Assembly (NCBI GenBank): GCA_016209015.1 | Contig: JACQWY010000018.1 | Coordinates: forward strand, 1-64,000 | From: Gammaproteobacteria bacterium | GTDB lineage: Bacteria > Pseudomonadota > Gammaproteobacteria > Ga0077536 | DNA length: 64,000 nt | Direction: 5' to 3' | Shown here: positions 8,501 through 17,336 of the stretch, piece after piece | How the letters are laid out: each line of letters opens with the position of its first letter | Numbering within the stretch: the stretch's first letter is position 1 | Made by a program: the position numbers and the translations under genes | Notes under the pieces: model-generated | Databases searched by the model: none | The model's input: the letters and a program-made list of their open reading frames with translations, nothing else | Told to the model about the DNA's origin: nothing

Positions 8501-9440
8501 GCACCCCGAGCTTCTGCCAGCAATGGGCGCCGAGCCCGGCGAGCGCGAGCGTCGCGATCGCGAACATCCACGGCAGCAGCGGCTCGTGGCGGACGCGATA
8601 GCCGAGCCACATCCGCACGCCCTCGAAGCGCAGCCGGCCGCCCGACAGCGTCAGCGTCGCGCCGGGCCTGAGCGTCGTCGCCGCACCCGCGACGGTCACG
8701 ACGAGATCGCCGCCCGCCGCCGCGCTGTCGAGCACCCAGGCGCGATCGTCCGGCACGCGCCGGGGCAATGCGAGCGCGAGCTCGAGTACCTCGCCCGCCG
8801 GCGTGCGCCACTCGTTGCGCTGGTTCCAGTCGCGCAGCGGGAAGCTCGGCAGGTTGACCGCTCCGGTCACCGCGCCGCCGCGCTCGTCGAGCCAGCTCAC
8901 GATCAACGCATAGCCCTTGTTCGGCGTGAGCACGAAGCGATAGCCCTGCGTGTCGAGCGCGTGCGTGTCGTCGATATCGAGCGCCTTGCCGGCGACGAGC
9001 ACCTCGCTGTGCGTGCGGCCGCGCGCGAGATGCGGACCGTACTCGACGCGGAAGCCGTGCTGCTCGAAGCCGAGCGCAGCGAGTGCCGCGCGGCGATGCC
9101 AGGCCCCCTCCTCGACGACGGTCACGGCCGAGCCGTCGAAGGCCTCGCCGGTGATCACCTCCGCCTGCCCCTGGAAGCGCGTCATCCGGCTCACCACGGC
9201 GAGCACGAGCAGCGCGGCGAGGCCGGCATGGAAGACGAGCAGGCCGCGTTGCCGGCGCAGGCGCGGATTGACCGCGAGCGCCGCGAGCAGGTTCGGCACG
9301 AGGCCCGCGAGGCTGGCCTCGCACCACCACGAACGCGTATCCCCCTCGAACGCTCCCGCGAGCACGCCGCCGCCGAACGCGATCAAGAGCGCGGCCGTGA
9401 GCTTCAGGGAAGCGAGACGCCTCAGGGCGGGTTCGAACAT
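8451..9440 (-). CDS. resB: Cytochrome c biogenesis protein ResB/Ccs1
   Basis: A 329-residue ResB-family protein: three N-terminal membrane segments (about 10-30, 45-60 and 68-85), a large periplasmic domain with the conserved GxxVRVEYGPH-like region, and a final segment near 290-310 (LLPWMFAIATLALAGLGAH). It is the partner of CcsA in System II. The start overlaps the end of the 11-heme cytochrome gene by 19 bases and is preceded by GAAGGAAGT. This makes co-expression with the cytochromes very likely. Confidence 0.9.
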   Translation of the reverse strand: MFEPALRRLASLKLTAALLIAFGGGVLAGAFEGDTRSWWCEASLAGLVPNLLAALAVNPRLRRQRGLLVFHAGLAALLVLAVVSRMTRFQGQAEVITGEAFDGSAVTVVEEGAWHRRAALAALGFEQHGFRVEYGPHLARGRTHSEVLVAGKALDIDDTHALDTQGYRFVLTPNKGYALIVSWLDERGGAVTGAVNLPSFPLRDWNQRNEWRTPAGEVLELALALPRRVPDDRAWVLDSAAAGGDLVVTVAGAATTLRPGATLTLSGGRLRFEGVRMWLGYRVRHEPLLPWMFAIATLALAGLGAHCWQKLGVRERARGFARDGSGARA

Positions 9441-11857
9441 ACTTCCTTCATCCAGTCGCGGCCCTGGTTCGGCGTGCCGCTCGCGCTACCGCAATTGCTC
9501 GCCTCCCACGTCCCGCTCCGCGCGAACGTGATCACCTTGAGCTTCGCGTTCATGTAGTACGGCTCCTGCGTGTACGTCTGCTGGAGATTCAGGATCGGCA
9601 CTTCGCTGCCGCCCGGCCGTCCCGCTTCGGGACCGACGTCGTTGAGATTCACGAGCAGCGCCTTGTTCTTCCAGCCGTGCGGGACGGCGGTATGGCACCA
9701 GCTGCAGCGGATGTGCTCGATCTTGTCGGTGTGGAAGGCGTGCAGGTTCGAGCTCTTGCTGCCGCTGAAGCCGCTGTCGCGGTTGTTGCCGTTGCGGTCG
9801 GCGTAGGTCCGGTAGTCGTGACACTTGAAGCACAGGCCGTTCTCCGGATCCGTCGCCGCCGGCGCATCGCGCGTCGCGCTGCCGGTCGCAGCGCTCCACA
9901 CGCCCTTCAGCAGGAAGTCGTTCGTCGAGCCGTGCGGACCCCAGGGCTTGCCGTCCTCGCCGCCCGGCGGCACGACGGAGTTGTTCGCGGTGTTCGAGCC
10001 GTGACAGTCCGTGCAGTACATCGTCTGGGTACCGACGTCCGCGACGCCGTTCCATGGCGCGAGCCAAGCCGTCGCGCTCGCGCTGCGGATCGCCGGCGTG
10101 CGCCCCGTCGGCGCGATGACGGGATGCCAGGAGCGATGATTGTTCGCGGTGAAGCCCGCGCCCGCGCCCGAATCGCCGGCGGTCACCTCGCCCTGGTGCG
10201 CGGCCGGCGCCTGGAACTCCATGGCCTGGTTCGTGTACATCGTCAGCCCGTTCGCACCCGGCGTCGTGCTTCCGCCCGCCGCGCCGAGCGCTGGACGATT
10301 GCCGTCGGGATAGGCGCCGTTGTCGCTGTAGCCGTAATCGGAATGACACTTCAGGCACACCTGGTATTCGCGCGTGACATAGGGCGCGTTCACCGCGCTG
10401 CTCGCGCCGAGGCCCGCGTCCCCCGCTTTCGGCAGATAACTCGAGGGCAGCGACAGGAACTGCGAGCTGCCGTACAGCGGCTCGACGCCCGTGATGCCCT
10501 TCAGCACGCCGGACGCGAGATTCGTATGGCCCGCCTGATGGGCATGCGTGCCGGCGGCCGTGTCGCCGGTGCCGGTGAACGAGCGGTTCTTCATCACGCG
10601 ATGCGGATGATGGCAGTCCGTGCACTCCGCGTGCCGGTTCGCGAGGCTCAGCGCACCGAGCGTCTCGCGGCCCTCCCCGAGATCGGCGTTCGTGATGTCG
10701 TGGACCTCGCCCGTGCCCGAGGGCTGCTCGAAGCTCGTGATCGGCATGTGCCGCGGCAGCGCGAAATCGGATTCGACGTCCGGCACCTGGTTGTTGCTGA
10801 GATCGAGCACCGTGCCCGCGGCGCTCGAATGGCACTCGTAGCACGTCTCCTCGAGCGCGGCCTGGCCGCCGCTCTTCGGTACGGCGTTGCTGTCCGTGCC
10901 CTCGCGCAGCAGCCGCCGCGCGCCGCTCACCGTGTGCGTATCGTGACAGTTCAGGCACGCCGCCTGCCAGACGGGCGCGCCGTCCGCGAACTCGCGCAGC
11001 CGTGCGCTCGCGACGTTGTAGGTCTCGTTCGCGACGCTCGGCAGCGCGTGCGCCGAGGTCGCCCAGCCTTTCTTGTCGTGACACGCGAGACAGACGATGT
11101 CGAGCGTGTCGTTGAACGCGTTGCCCACCGGCGCCGCCTGCTGGAAGCGCTGCAGGCGCAGGAACTTGATGTGCCCGCTCGGATCGTCGTCGCGCAGATG
11201 CGGATCGTGGCAGGTCGCGCACTGCACCTGCGCACCGCCGCCCGCACCGGTCGCTTCGAGCGGCACCTTCGGGCGGTGGCCCGGGCTCGCCACGCCGATG
11301 TGCGCCGTGCTCTGCGGATCGAAGAGCTCGCCGTCGCGCGTCGCGAGCCGCGAATCGAACGTGATGGACACGGGATGATCGTTGCGGAGATCGACACCGA
11401 GGTCGCGCGTGAAGCCGGTCTGCGCGCCGCTGCCGGCCGGCAGCGTGCCGTTCGCGCCCGTGCCCGTCATGGGTATCGTCTGGTTCTGCTTGCCGCCGAG
11501 CACGTTCACCGCGCCGATCGCGAGCGTGCCGTCGTGGCAGGACAGACAGAGCTTCGAGCTGCCGCCGGGCTGATCGAGCTGGCCCGCTATGTCCTCGGCA
11601 TCGAGCGAAGACGAGGTGTAGGTCGTGTAGGTCTGCGAGGAGAGCTGGCGGTTCCAGAGCGGCGCGCCGGGATACGTGCTCGCGCCGTGCGGCGTATGAC
11701 AGAACACGCAGATCTCCGTCGAGCCCGAGGTCGCGTGGGCCGTGCCCGTGCCGCTCGCGGAGAGGTTGTGCTTCGTGTTCGCGACGTCGGCGATGCGCGC
11801 CGCCTCCGCGGGGAGCGGCAGCGCGAGCACGAGCAGCACGAGGAGGACGCGCCTCAC
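9422..11857 (-). CDS. 11-heme c-type cytochrome, exported
   Basis: An 811-residue secreted protein (signal RVLLVLLVLALPLPAEA) with eleven CXXCH motifs: CVFCH, CLSCH, CATCH, CLACH, CLNCH, CYECH, CTDCH, CLKCH, CTDCH, CFKCH and CSWCH. Its first part (KHNL...CVFCHTPHG...PLWN...CLSCHDG...NDHP...CATCHDPH) runs parallel to the 270-residue tetraheme protein at 20847. No membrane segment follows the signal, so it is periplasmic or, more likely given the porin gene, extracellular. The GTG start overlaps the upstream NHL gene stop (GTGA). Probably a long-range electron conductor or terminal reductase; no catalytic site is recognisable. Confidence 0.88.
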   Translation of the reverse strand: MRRVLLVLLVLALPLPAEAARIADVANTKHNLSASGTGTAHATSGSTEICVFCHTPHGASTYPGAPLWNRQLSSQTYTTYTSSSLDAEDIAGQLDQPGGSSKLCLSCHDGTLAIGAVNVLGGKQNQTIPMTGTGANGTLPAGSGAQTGFTRDLGVDLRNDHPVSITFDSRLATRDGELFDPQSTAHIGVASPGHRPKVPLEATGAGGGAQVQCATCHDPHLRDDDPSGHIKFLRLQRFQQAAPVGNAFNDTLDIVCLACHDKKGWATSAHALPSVANETYNVASARLREFADGAPVWQAACLNCHDTHTVSGARRLLREGTDSNAVPKSGGQAALEETCYECHSSAAGTVLDLSNNQVPDVESDFALPRHMPITSFEQPSGTGEVHDITNADLGEGRETLGALSLANRHAECTDCHHPHRVMKNRSFTGTGDTAAGTHAHQAGHTNLASGVLKGITGVEPLYGSSQFLSLPSSYLPKAGDAGLGASSAVNAPYVTREYQVCLKCHSDYGYSDNGAYPDGNRPALGAAGGSTTPGANGLTMYTNQAMEFQAPAAHQGEVTAGDSGAGAGFTANNHRSWHPVIAPTGRTPAIRSASATAWLAPWNGVADVGTQTMYCTDCHGSNTANNSVVPPGGEDGKPWGPHGSTNDFLLKGVWSAATGSATRDAPAATDPENGLCFKCHDYRTYADRNGNNRDSGFSGSKSSNLHAFHTDKIEHIRCSWCHTAVPHGWKNKALLVNLNDVGPEAGRPGGSEVPILNLQQTYTQEPYYMNAKLKVITFARSGTWEASNCGSASGTPNQGRDWMKEVCSNPP

Positions 11858-12933
11858 GTCGGCCCCTCGAGATAGCGCAGCACCACCACGCGGCCGTTGA
11901 ACATGTCGGCGAGGAAGACGCGCCGCGCGCCGTCCGTCCAGACGCCCGCCGGCAGGTAGAACGCCCCCAGCCCCGCGTCGCCGCCACGGATCGGCAGCAG
12001 GAAATGCCCTTCGGCGTCGAAGACGAGAAGGTGATCGTAGAACGACTCGACGACGTAGACGTTGCCGTCCACGTCACGCGCGACACCCTTCGGCCGCGTG
12101 AGATTGCCGACGTAGAGGCCACGCCGGCCGATCAGCACCGGGCTCGCCGCGCCCGTGGCGTCGACGAGCTGCACGCGCGCGTTCGCCGTGTCGCTGACCA
12201 CGAGCCTGCCGCCCGCGAACGCGAGGAAAGTCGGTGCGTTGTACTCGCCGGCCGCGACGCCGCGCCGGCCGAGTCGCTGCAGCAGCCGGCCGGCATCGTC
12301 GAAGACCGCGATGTCATGGGACGCGGTGTCGGCGACGTAGATCCGGCCGCGCGCGGCGTCACGCGTGACACCCGTCGGACGCCCGAGCACGCCCTTGCCG
12401 ATGCTCCCGAGCGGCGTGCCGTCGCGACCGAGGCGCACGACGCGGCCGAGCGCGGAATCCGCGACGAGAAGCTCGCCGTCCGCCCCGGCGGCGACGCCGA
12501 TCGGCGCCATGAACGCCGCGTGCTCGTCCGCCTGATCCCACACCGCGAGCCGGCCCGCGCGCTCGTCGAACACGAAGACCGCGCGCCGCCCGACGTCCGT
12601 CACGCAAATCCTTCCCGCCTCGTCGACGATACCGCCCTGTGGCCGCAGCAGCGTGCGCTTCGAGCGCTCCTCGTCGGCGCCGAGGCCCGCAATCCAGCGC
12701 AGGACCTGCTCGAGCCGGCCTTCGCGATAGCCGTCCGGCGGGCCGAAGTTCGTCTCGCCGGTGAGCACACCCACGAGTTCGTAGCGCGCGGCCTCCGGCG
12801 CGGCGGGCCAGCGTTGCGCGGCGGGCGCCGCGGCCGACGACGTCGCGGACGTCTGCCAGTGCATCACGGTCTCGCGTTCCGCGCAGGCCGACAGCAGCAA
12901 CGCGCCGACGGCGATCGCCGGCCACCGCCTCAT
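11854..12933 (-). CDS. NHL-repeat beta-propeller lipoprotein
   Basis: A 359-residue protein with lipobox LLSAC (lipidated Cys about residue 17) followed by six NHL-type blades (PQGGIVDEAGRICVTDVGRR, APIGVAAGADGELLVADSALG, PTGVTRDAARGRIYVADTASH, PKGVARDVDGNVYVVESF, PAGVWTDGARRVFLADMFNGR). It resembles the lipoprotein at 22561, sharing the FYLPAGVW...DMF and GYMLPAGIDVD...DQFF ending. NHL proteins often accompany outer-membrane multiheme cytochrome loci. ATG and TGA overlaps on both sides show tight coupling with the second NHL gene and the 11-heme gene. Confidence 0.85.
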   Translation of the reverse strand: MRRWPAIAVGALLLSACAERETVMHWQTSATSSAAAPAAQRWPAAPEAARYELVGVLTGETNFGPPDGYREGRLEQVLRWIAGLGADEERSKRTLLRPQGGIVDEAGRICVTDVGRRAVFVFDERAGRLAVWDQADEHAAFMAPIGVAAGADGELLVADSALGRVVRLGRDGTPLGSIGKGVLGRPTGVTRDAARGRIYVADTASHDIAVFDDAGRLLQRLGRRGVAAGEYNAPTFLAFAGGRLVVSDTANARVQLVDATGAASPVLIGRRGLYVGNLTRPKGVARDVDGNVYVVESFYDHLLVFDAEGHFLLPIRGGDAGLGAFYLPAGVWTDGARRVFLADMFNGRVVVLRYLEGPT

Positions 12934-13883
12934 CGACACGGCGGATCGAGATGGAGGATTTCGACACGCGCGCCGAGCGTGTCGCAGACGTAGACGAGCG
13001 CGCCGTCGACCCAGAGATCGCGCACTTCGCGAAAGCGCCCCGGCGCACCTGCGCCGCGCTCGGCGGCCGCGGTCAGCGTGCCGCCGACGAAGAGCTTCAC
13101 GCGATTGTCGAAGCCGTCCGCGACGAGCACGCGCTCGTAGCCGTCGACGGCGATCGCCGTCGGCATCTTCAAGTCCGCGCCGCCGAAGCGTCCGAGCACC
13201 GCGCCGTCGCGCGCCAGCACGATCACTTCGTGCGAGGAACGATCGACGACGTAGAGCCGATCGCGCCCGGCGGCGAGCGCGTCGATGCGCTGCACCGGCA
13301 GCGGCGCCGCGGCGTCGCCGCCGAGCGTACCGCGCACCGCGCCGAGACCGTCGAACGCGACGATCTGCGGCGCGAGGCCGTCGGCGACGAGATAACCGCC
13401 CTGCGCCTCGTCCGGCACGAGCGTCGTCGGCCGACCGGGCCAGGCGCTCGGATCGAGCTGGCGCAGCAGCGCGCCTTCGCGGGTGTACTGGGTGATCGTC
13501 CCCGAGCGCGGATCGAGCAGCGTGAACGTGAGATCGCGAGCGGCGAGGAGCTCCGCGCCGAGCGCCGAGCCGCGCCACGCCGCGATCCGCGCGAGCGTGC
13601 CGAGGCCGAGATCGAAGCGCAGCACGACGTTCTGCATCGCATCGAGCACGTAGACGTCGTTGCCGCGCGCGGCGACGGCGACGGGCGCGACGAGGCGCAG
13701 CGACTGCCGGCGCGTCCGCGTCGCGGCGAGCGGATCGTCCTGCACGAGGCCGTGCGTGAGTGTCCGCCAGGGCGTGAACGGCGAGGCGCCCGCCGCGCAG
13801 CCCGGCTCGCCGGCCAGGGTGCGTGCGCAAGCCAGGAGCATCAGCAGGAGCGAACCCAGGCCGGCGCGCCGGGACGTTCCCAT
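12930..13883 (-). CDS. Exported NHL-like beta-propeller protein
   Basis: A 317-residue protein with a signal ending near residue 25 (LLLMLLACARTLAGE) and propeller repeats such as PVAVAARGNDVYVLDAMQ, IDALAAGRDRLYVVDRSSH, PTAIAVDGYERVLVADGFDNR and VRDLWVDGALVYVCDTLGAR. The LLAC sequence could be a lipobox, but the residues after it are atypical. The start overlaps the upstream triheme gene stop (TGATG). Probably works with the neighbouring NHL lipoprotein in assembling or shielding the cytochrome conduit; that role is inferred only from position. Confidence 0.78.
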   Translation of the reverse strand: MGTSRRAGLGSLLLMLLACARTLAGEPGCAAGASPFTPWRTLTHGLVQDDPLAATRTRRQSLRLVAPVAVAARGNDVYVLDAMQNVVLRFDLGLGTLARIAAWRGSALGAELLAARDLTFTLLDPRSGTITQYTREGALLRQLDPSAWPGRPTTLVPDEAQGGYLVADGLAPQIVAFDGLGAVRGTLGGDAAAPLPVQRIDALAAGRDRLYVVDRSSHEVIVLARDGAVLGRFGGADLKMPTAIAVDGYERVLVADGFDNRVKLFVGGTLTAAAERGAGAPGRFREVRDLWVDGALVYVCDTLGARVEILHLDPPCR

Positions 13884-14254
13884 CAGTATTCTCCCGGCCC
13901 GAGCGTCTTGTGGCCGCCGCGCACGCCGGTTTTGAGGCCCGCACGCGCGGAATGACAGAGATCGCAGTTCTCCGCCGACCAGGCGACCTCGCCGTTGTGG
14001 CAGGCGCCGCAGAAGCGCCCGTCGGATATTTTCGCCATGTCGATCTCGTTCGAGCCCGCGCGCATCTGGATGCCGAGCTCCTGATGGCAGACGCGGCACT
14101 GGAAGCGGATGCGATGGAACCAGTGCGGAAAGATCACCGGACGCACGCCGGCCTTCTCGGAATAGCCGTTGATGACGACGTCACCGTACTCCGCCCGTAC
14201 CGGCGTCGCCGCCGGGGCGCAGATCGCGAGCAGCAGGATGCAGCGGCGGATCAC
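13883..14254 (-). CDS. c7-type triheme cytochrome (cassette copy 1, gene A)
   Basis: A 123-residue protein with a signal peptide, then EYGDVVINGYSEKAG, PHWFH and three motifs CRVCH, CGACH and CDLCH. Outside the motifs there are exactly three histidines, enough for bis-His ligation of three hemes as in cytochrome c7. It is a clear paralogue of the gene at 17337 (shared EYGDVVIN, PVIFPHWFHR, CGACHNGE). The GTG start overlaps the preceding stop. Likely a periplasmic carrier that docks at the porin. Confidence 0.86.
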   Translation of the reverse strand: MIRRCILLLAICAPAATPVRAEYGDVVINGYSEKAGVRPVIFPHWFHRIRFQCRVCHQELGIQMRAGSNEIDMAKISDGRFCGACHNGEVAWSAENCDLCHSARAGLKTGVRGGHKTLGPGEY

Positions 14255-14787
14255 GGCGGCGCGGCCGCCTTCGCGACCGGGACGTCGCGCACGCTGTGGC
14301 AGCGGTTGCACTCCGTGAGCGGGAACGCGACCGCGCCATGGCAGACGCCGCAGTACTTGCCCTGGAGGATCGCACCCATGTTGATCGGCGTCGTGCCGAC
14401 TTTGCGCTCGAACAGCCGGTCGTGACAGATCGTGCAATCGAGCCACTCGGTGTGCGCACGATGCGGGAAGCGCACGAACGGCAGCGTCGAGGTGTCGCGC
14501 ATGATGATCTCGGTGGTGTCGATCGCGGGTGGCGGCTCGTCGGCGAGCGCGTGGCGCGGCGTGATGAAACCGTCGCGCAGCGCCTTCACCCAGTGCACGT
14601 GATTGCCGGCGCCGTCCTGCGGCAGAACGCTCAGCGCCTCGCCGGGTTGCTGCAGAACGCCGATGCCGGGCCCGGCGGGATCGTGCAGACCGTCGTCCGC
14701 GAGATCCTGCCAGGGGCCTGCGCCGCGCACGGAGCACGCGGCGCACAGCAGCGCGACGAACACGAATCTGCGCTGCAGGCGAGCCAT
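14251..14787 (-). CDS. Triheme cytochrome (cassette copy 1, gene B)
   Basis: A 178-residue exported protein with motifs CTICH, CGVCH and CNRCH in its C-terminal half. The preceding region (DGLHDPAGPGIGVLQQPGEAL, NHVHWVKAL) matches the paralogue at 16585 (DGIHDPTGPGAKTLQSPRDAF, NYVDWVQTL), as does the FPHRAHTEWLDC...KYCGVCHG...CNRCHS region. Histidines before the first motif can supply distal ligands. It is coupled by overlap to gene A and follows gene C by only 4 bases. Confidence 0.86.
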   Translation of the reverse strand: MARLQRRFVFVALLCAACSVRGAGPWQDLADDGLHDPAGPGIGVLQQPGEALSVLPQDGAGNHVHWVKALRDGFITPRHALADEPPPAIDTTEIIMRDTSTLPFVRFPHRAHTEWLDCTICHDRLFERKVGTTPINMGAILQGKYCGVCHGAVAFPLTECNRCHSVRDVPVAKAAAPP

Positions 14788-14791
14788 GATC

Positions 14792-15655
14792 TCAGCCCGG
14801 GATGTAGACGCCGGCGCCGCGGATGGCCTTGACGAGCTCCTTCGTCGATTCCTCCAGCGTGCCGACGGCGCTCGCCCAGTTGCCGGCCGCGGCCTGGCGC
14901 TCGGCCGTGCCGCGGATCTCCGCGGCCTTGTTCAGGAACGGCTCGATGAGCCTGACCGTCGCCGCGTCGTCCATCTTGTCCTTGAGCAGGATCTGCACGA
15001 GCATGCGATGCGTGTCGTTGCGATCGAGTTCGTAGCGGTACTCCTCCTCCTTGTTCTCGAAGTGCAGCGAGCGCACGAGCGTCTCGCCGGTGCGCAGCGA
15101 GACGATCGAGGCCTTCGCCGCGGTGTAGGCCTCGTCGATGAGCCGCCGGGCTTCGAGAAGATTCCCCGCGGCGCGCGCCTTCTCCGCGGCCGCGATGCGG
15201 TCGTCGACGAACGTCTTGAGCTCGGCGTCCTTGCGCTCCGTGCCCTTCTCGGCGCTGATGCGCTCGTGGGCGTCCTTCAGCGCGCGCACGCTCGCGAGGC
15301 GATCCTGGTAATCGCTCTCGCGTTTCCCGGCGACGACGGACTTCGCCTCGACGAGCCGCACGGCGTCGATCATGACCTTCACCGCCGCGGTCGCGAGCTC
15401 GCGTGCCTTCGCGGAATCGCCGCGCTCCTCCGCCGCGACCGCCTGCCGATACAGCCCGCGCGCCTCGTCGCGGCGCGCCGCGGCCGCCGTGTTGCGACTC
15501 GCCTCGATCAGCTTCGCGCCCGACGACACTTCGATGAGCTTGCGAACCGTCGCGAGCCGTTCGCCGGCCGGGCCGCTGTCCTTCTCCGCGGCAGGCGCGC
15601 CGTGTGCGACGAGCAGCGCGACGACGAGCGCCGTCCGCCATGAAATGCGAGTCAT
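14792..15655 (-). CDS. Exported coiled-coil protein of unknown function (cassette copy 1, gene C)
   Basis: A 287-residue protein with a signal (TALVVALLVAHGAPAAE) followed by almost continuous charged, Ala-rich helix (about residues 30-270) with heptad-like patterns. It shares architecture and several motifs with the protein at 15681: LRTGETLVRSLHFENKEEEYRYELDRN against IRKGETLLDALSFDSPAEEYEYEKRRN, and a common ending (AIRGAGVYIP against ALRGSGLPIP). No family is recognised. GGAGGACAGCACT precedes the ATG. Its place between triheme genes suggests a periplasmic spacer or scaffold for cytochromes. Confidence 0.7.
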   Translation of the reverse strand: MTRISWRTALVVALLVAHGAPAAEKDSGPAGERLATVRKLIEVSSGAKLIEASRNTAAAARRDEARGLYRQAVAAEERGDSAKARELATAAVKVMIDAVRLVEAKSVVAGKRESDYQDRLASVRALKDAHERISAEKGTERKDAELKTFVDDRIAAAEKARAAGNLLEARRLIDEAYTAAKASIVSLRTGETLVRSLHFENKEEEYRYELDRNDTHRMLVQILLKDKMDDAATVRLIEPFLNKAAEIRGTAERQAAAGNWASAVGTLEESTKELVKAIRGAGVYIPG

Positions 15656-15680
15656 AGTGCTGTCCTCCGCGCGGCGCGGG

Positions 15681-16601
15681 TCATGGGATGGGCAGGCCGC
15701 TGCCGCGCAGCGCCCGGATGAGATAGCCGGTGCCGTTCTCGAGCTTCGTGATCGCCGCCGGGAAGGCCCCGGCGCTCGCCTGCACGTTCGCATCGGCCCG
15801 CATCGTGTCGTTCTGCCGCACCATCTCCGCGACGAGCGCCGTCTGCTCCTCGGGGATCTGGCCCTGCCGTTCGAGCATCTCGAGCAGCATCACGTAGGCC
15901 TGGTTGCGGCGCTTCTCGTATTCGTACTCTTCGGCCGGCGAATCGAAGCTGAGCGCGTCCAGCAGCGTCTCGCCCTTGCGGATTTCGGTGAGCGCGACTT
16001 CGACGCGCGCCGCCGCTTCGACGAGGCTGCGATTCGCCGCTTCGAAGTCGCCCGCGGTCGCCGCGAAATCCGCGCTGCTCACGAAACCCTGCACCGCGCC
16101 GCGATCGAGCAGGCTGTCCGCGGCCGGGCCCTTCTCCTTCGCGATGCGCTCGAACGCTTCGCGAAAGCTCGCGATGCGTGCCTTCAGCTCTTCGTAGCGC
16201 CGGCTATCGTCGCGGCGCCGCGCCTGCGGATCGACGACGAGACGCGCCGCTGCGGAGAATGCGCGCAGGCCGTCGTTCGCGGCGCGCTCGGCGGCCGCTT
16301 CCTCGCCCGCCGAGAGCAGGCGCGTTGCCTCGCCGGCCGCCTTGCGCGCCTCGGCGAGCAGTTCCTCCGCACGCGACGCGCCCGTCAGGGCCTCGATGCG
16401 TTGCGAAGCCGGCGAATTGCGCACGAGGTCGTTGAGGAGCGCGACCTTGTTGTCGAGCCCCTTGTGCTGCTCGACGGCCGCCGGGGCGAGCTCGTGCGTC
16501 GTCGCATCGACCTGCGCCGAGACGCAGGGTGCGGCGAAGACGAGCAGCAACGCGGTCCGGCGCAGCACGCGCACGGCACGGCGATCAACGGGCTGGCGCA
16601 T
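15681..16601 (-). CDS. Exported coiled-coil protein of unknown function (cassette copy 2, gene C')
   Basis: A 306-residue paralogue of the next gene. The signal (RRTALLLVFAAPCVSA) is followed by long amphipathic helices and the conserved GETLLDALSFDSPAEEYEYE block and RALRGSGLPIP tail. GGAGG stands just before the ATG, and the start overlaps the end of the upstream triheme gene by 17 bases. No catalytic or metal-binding motif is visible. Being duplicated together with two different triheme genes implies a shared function with them. Confidence 0.7.
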   Translation of the reverse strand: MRQPVDRRAVRVLRRTALLLVFAAPCVSAQVDATTHELAPAAVEQHKGLDNKVALLNDLVRNSPASQRIEALTGASRAEELLAEARKAAGEATRLLSAGEEAAAERAANDGLRAFSAAARLVVDPQARRRDDSRRYEELKARIASFREAFERIAKEKGPAADSLLDRGAVQGFVSSADFAATAGDFEAANRSLVEAAARVEVALTEIRKGETLLDALSFDSPAEEYEYEKRRNQAYVMLLEMLERQGQIPEEQTALVAEMVRQNDTMRADANVQASAGAFPAAITKLENGTGYLIRALRGSGLPIP

Positions 16602-17328
16602 CGGAACCTCCGGGAGCCGGTGTCGGGGGAGCGGCCGGCGTCGCGGCTGCGGCCGCAGGCGCCGGAGTGGCAGGTGCAGGTGCCGGCACCGGTTCGGCCG
16701 CTGGTGCCGCCGCCGGCTGCGCGGCGGCGCCGGGTGCTGCGCCGGCGACGATGCTCTTGTCCTTGTTCTGCGAGTGACAGCGGCGGCATTCGGCGACGGG
16801 GAACGCGACCTTGCCGTGGCAGACGCCGCATTTCTCGCCCATCAGGATCGCCGCCATGCTGATCTGATTCGCGCCTTTCTGCGGAATGAAGATCTGCGGA
16901 TGGCAGTTGGAGCAGTCGAGCCACTGCGTGTGCTGCTTGTGCGGGTAGACGACGTTCGGCATCGAACCCTTCACTTCGCGCACGATGTTGAGATCGATGA
17001 CGATGGGCTTCGCGTTCGGATCGTTGCGGTTGTAGCGCGGATCGATTCTGCCCATGCCGAGCGTCTGCACCCAGTCGACGTAATTGCCGGCCTTGCCGGG
17101 CATCAGCGACTGGAACGCATCGCGCGGGCTCTGCAGCGTCTTCGCGCCGGGTCCGGTAGGATCGTGGATACCGTCCTGCGCCGGCGGCGGATTGCGGCTC
17201 GACGGCGGTTTCATCAGCCGGTTGAAGGAATTCGGATCGGCGAACGCGAAGCTCGCCGCGCACAGCGCGAAGACGGCGGCCGCGCCCCCGAGCCGGCGCC
17301 CGATACGGGAAGACGACTTCATGTGCAT
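16585..17328 (-). CDS. Triheme cytochrome with Ala/Pro-rich tail (cassette copy 2, gene B')
   Basis: A 247-residue exported protein homologous to the gene at 14251, with motifs CSNCH, CGVCH and CRRCH. It differs in carrying a tail of about 65 residues of Ala/Pro repeats after the last heme, which could span the cell wall space or hold a partner. ATG 17328 is preceded by GAGCGGGG; ATG 17322 is a near-equal alternative. It lies 8 bases after the stop of gene A'. Confidence 0.85.
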   Translation of the reverse strand: MHMKSSSRIGRRLGGAAAVFALCAASFAFADPNSFNRLMKPPSSRNPPPAQDGIHDPTGPGAKTLQSPRDAFQSLMPGKAGNYVDWVQTLGMGRIDPRYNRNDPNAKPIVIDLNIVREVKGSMPNVVYPHKQHTQWLDCSNCHPQIFIPQKGANQISMAAILMGEKCGVCHGKVAFPVAECRRCHSQNKDKSIVAGAAPGAAAQPAAAPAAEPVPAPAPATPAPAAAAATPAAPPTPAPGGSDAPAR

Positions 17329-17336
17329 CACCCCGC

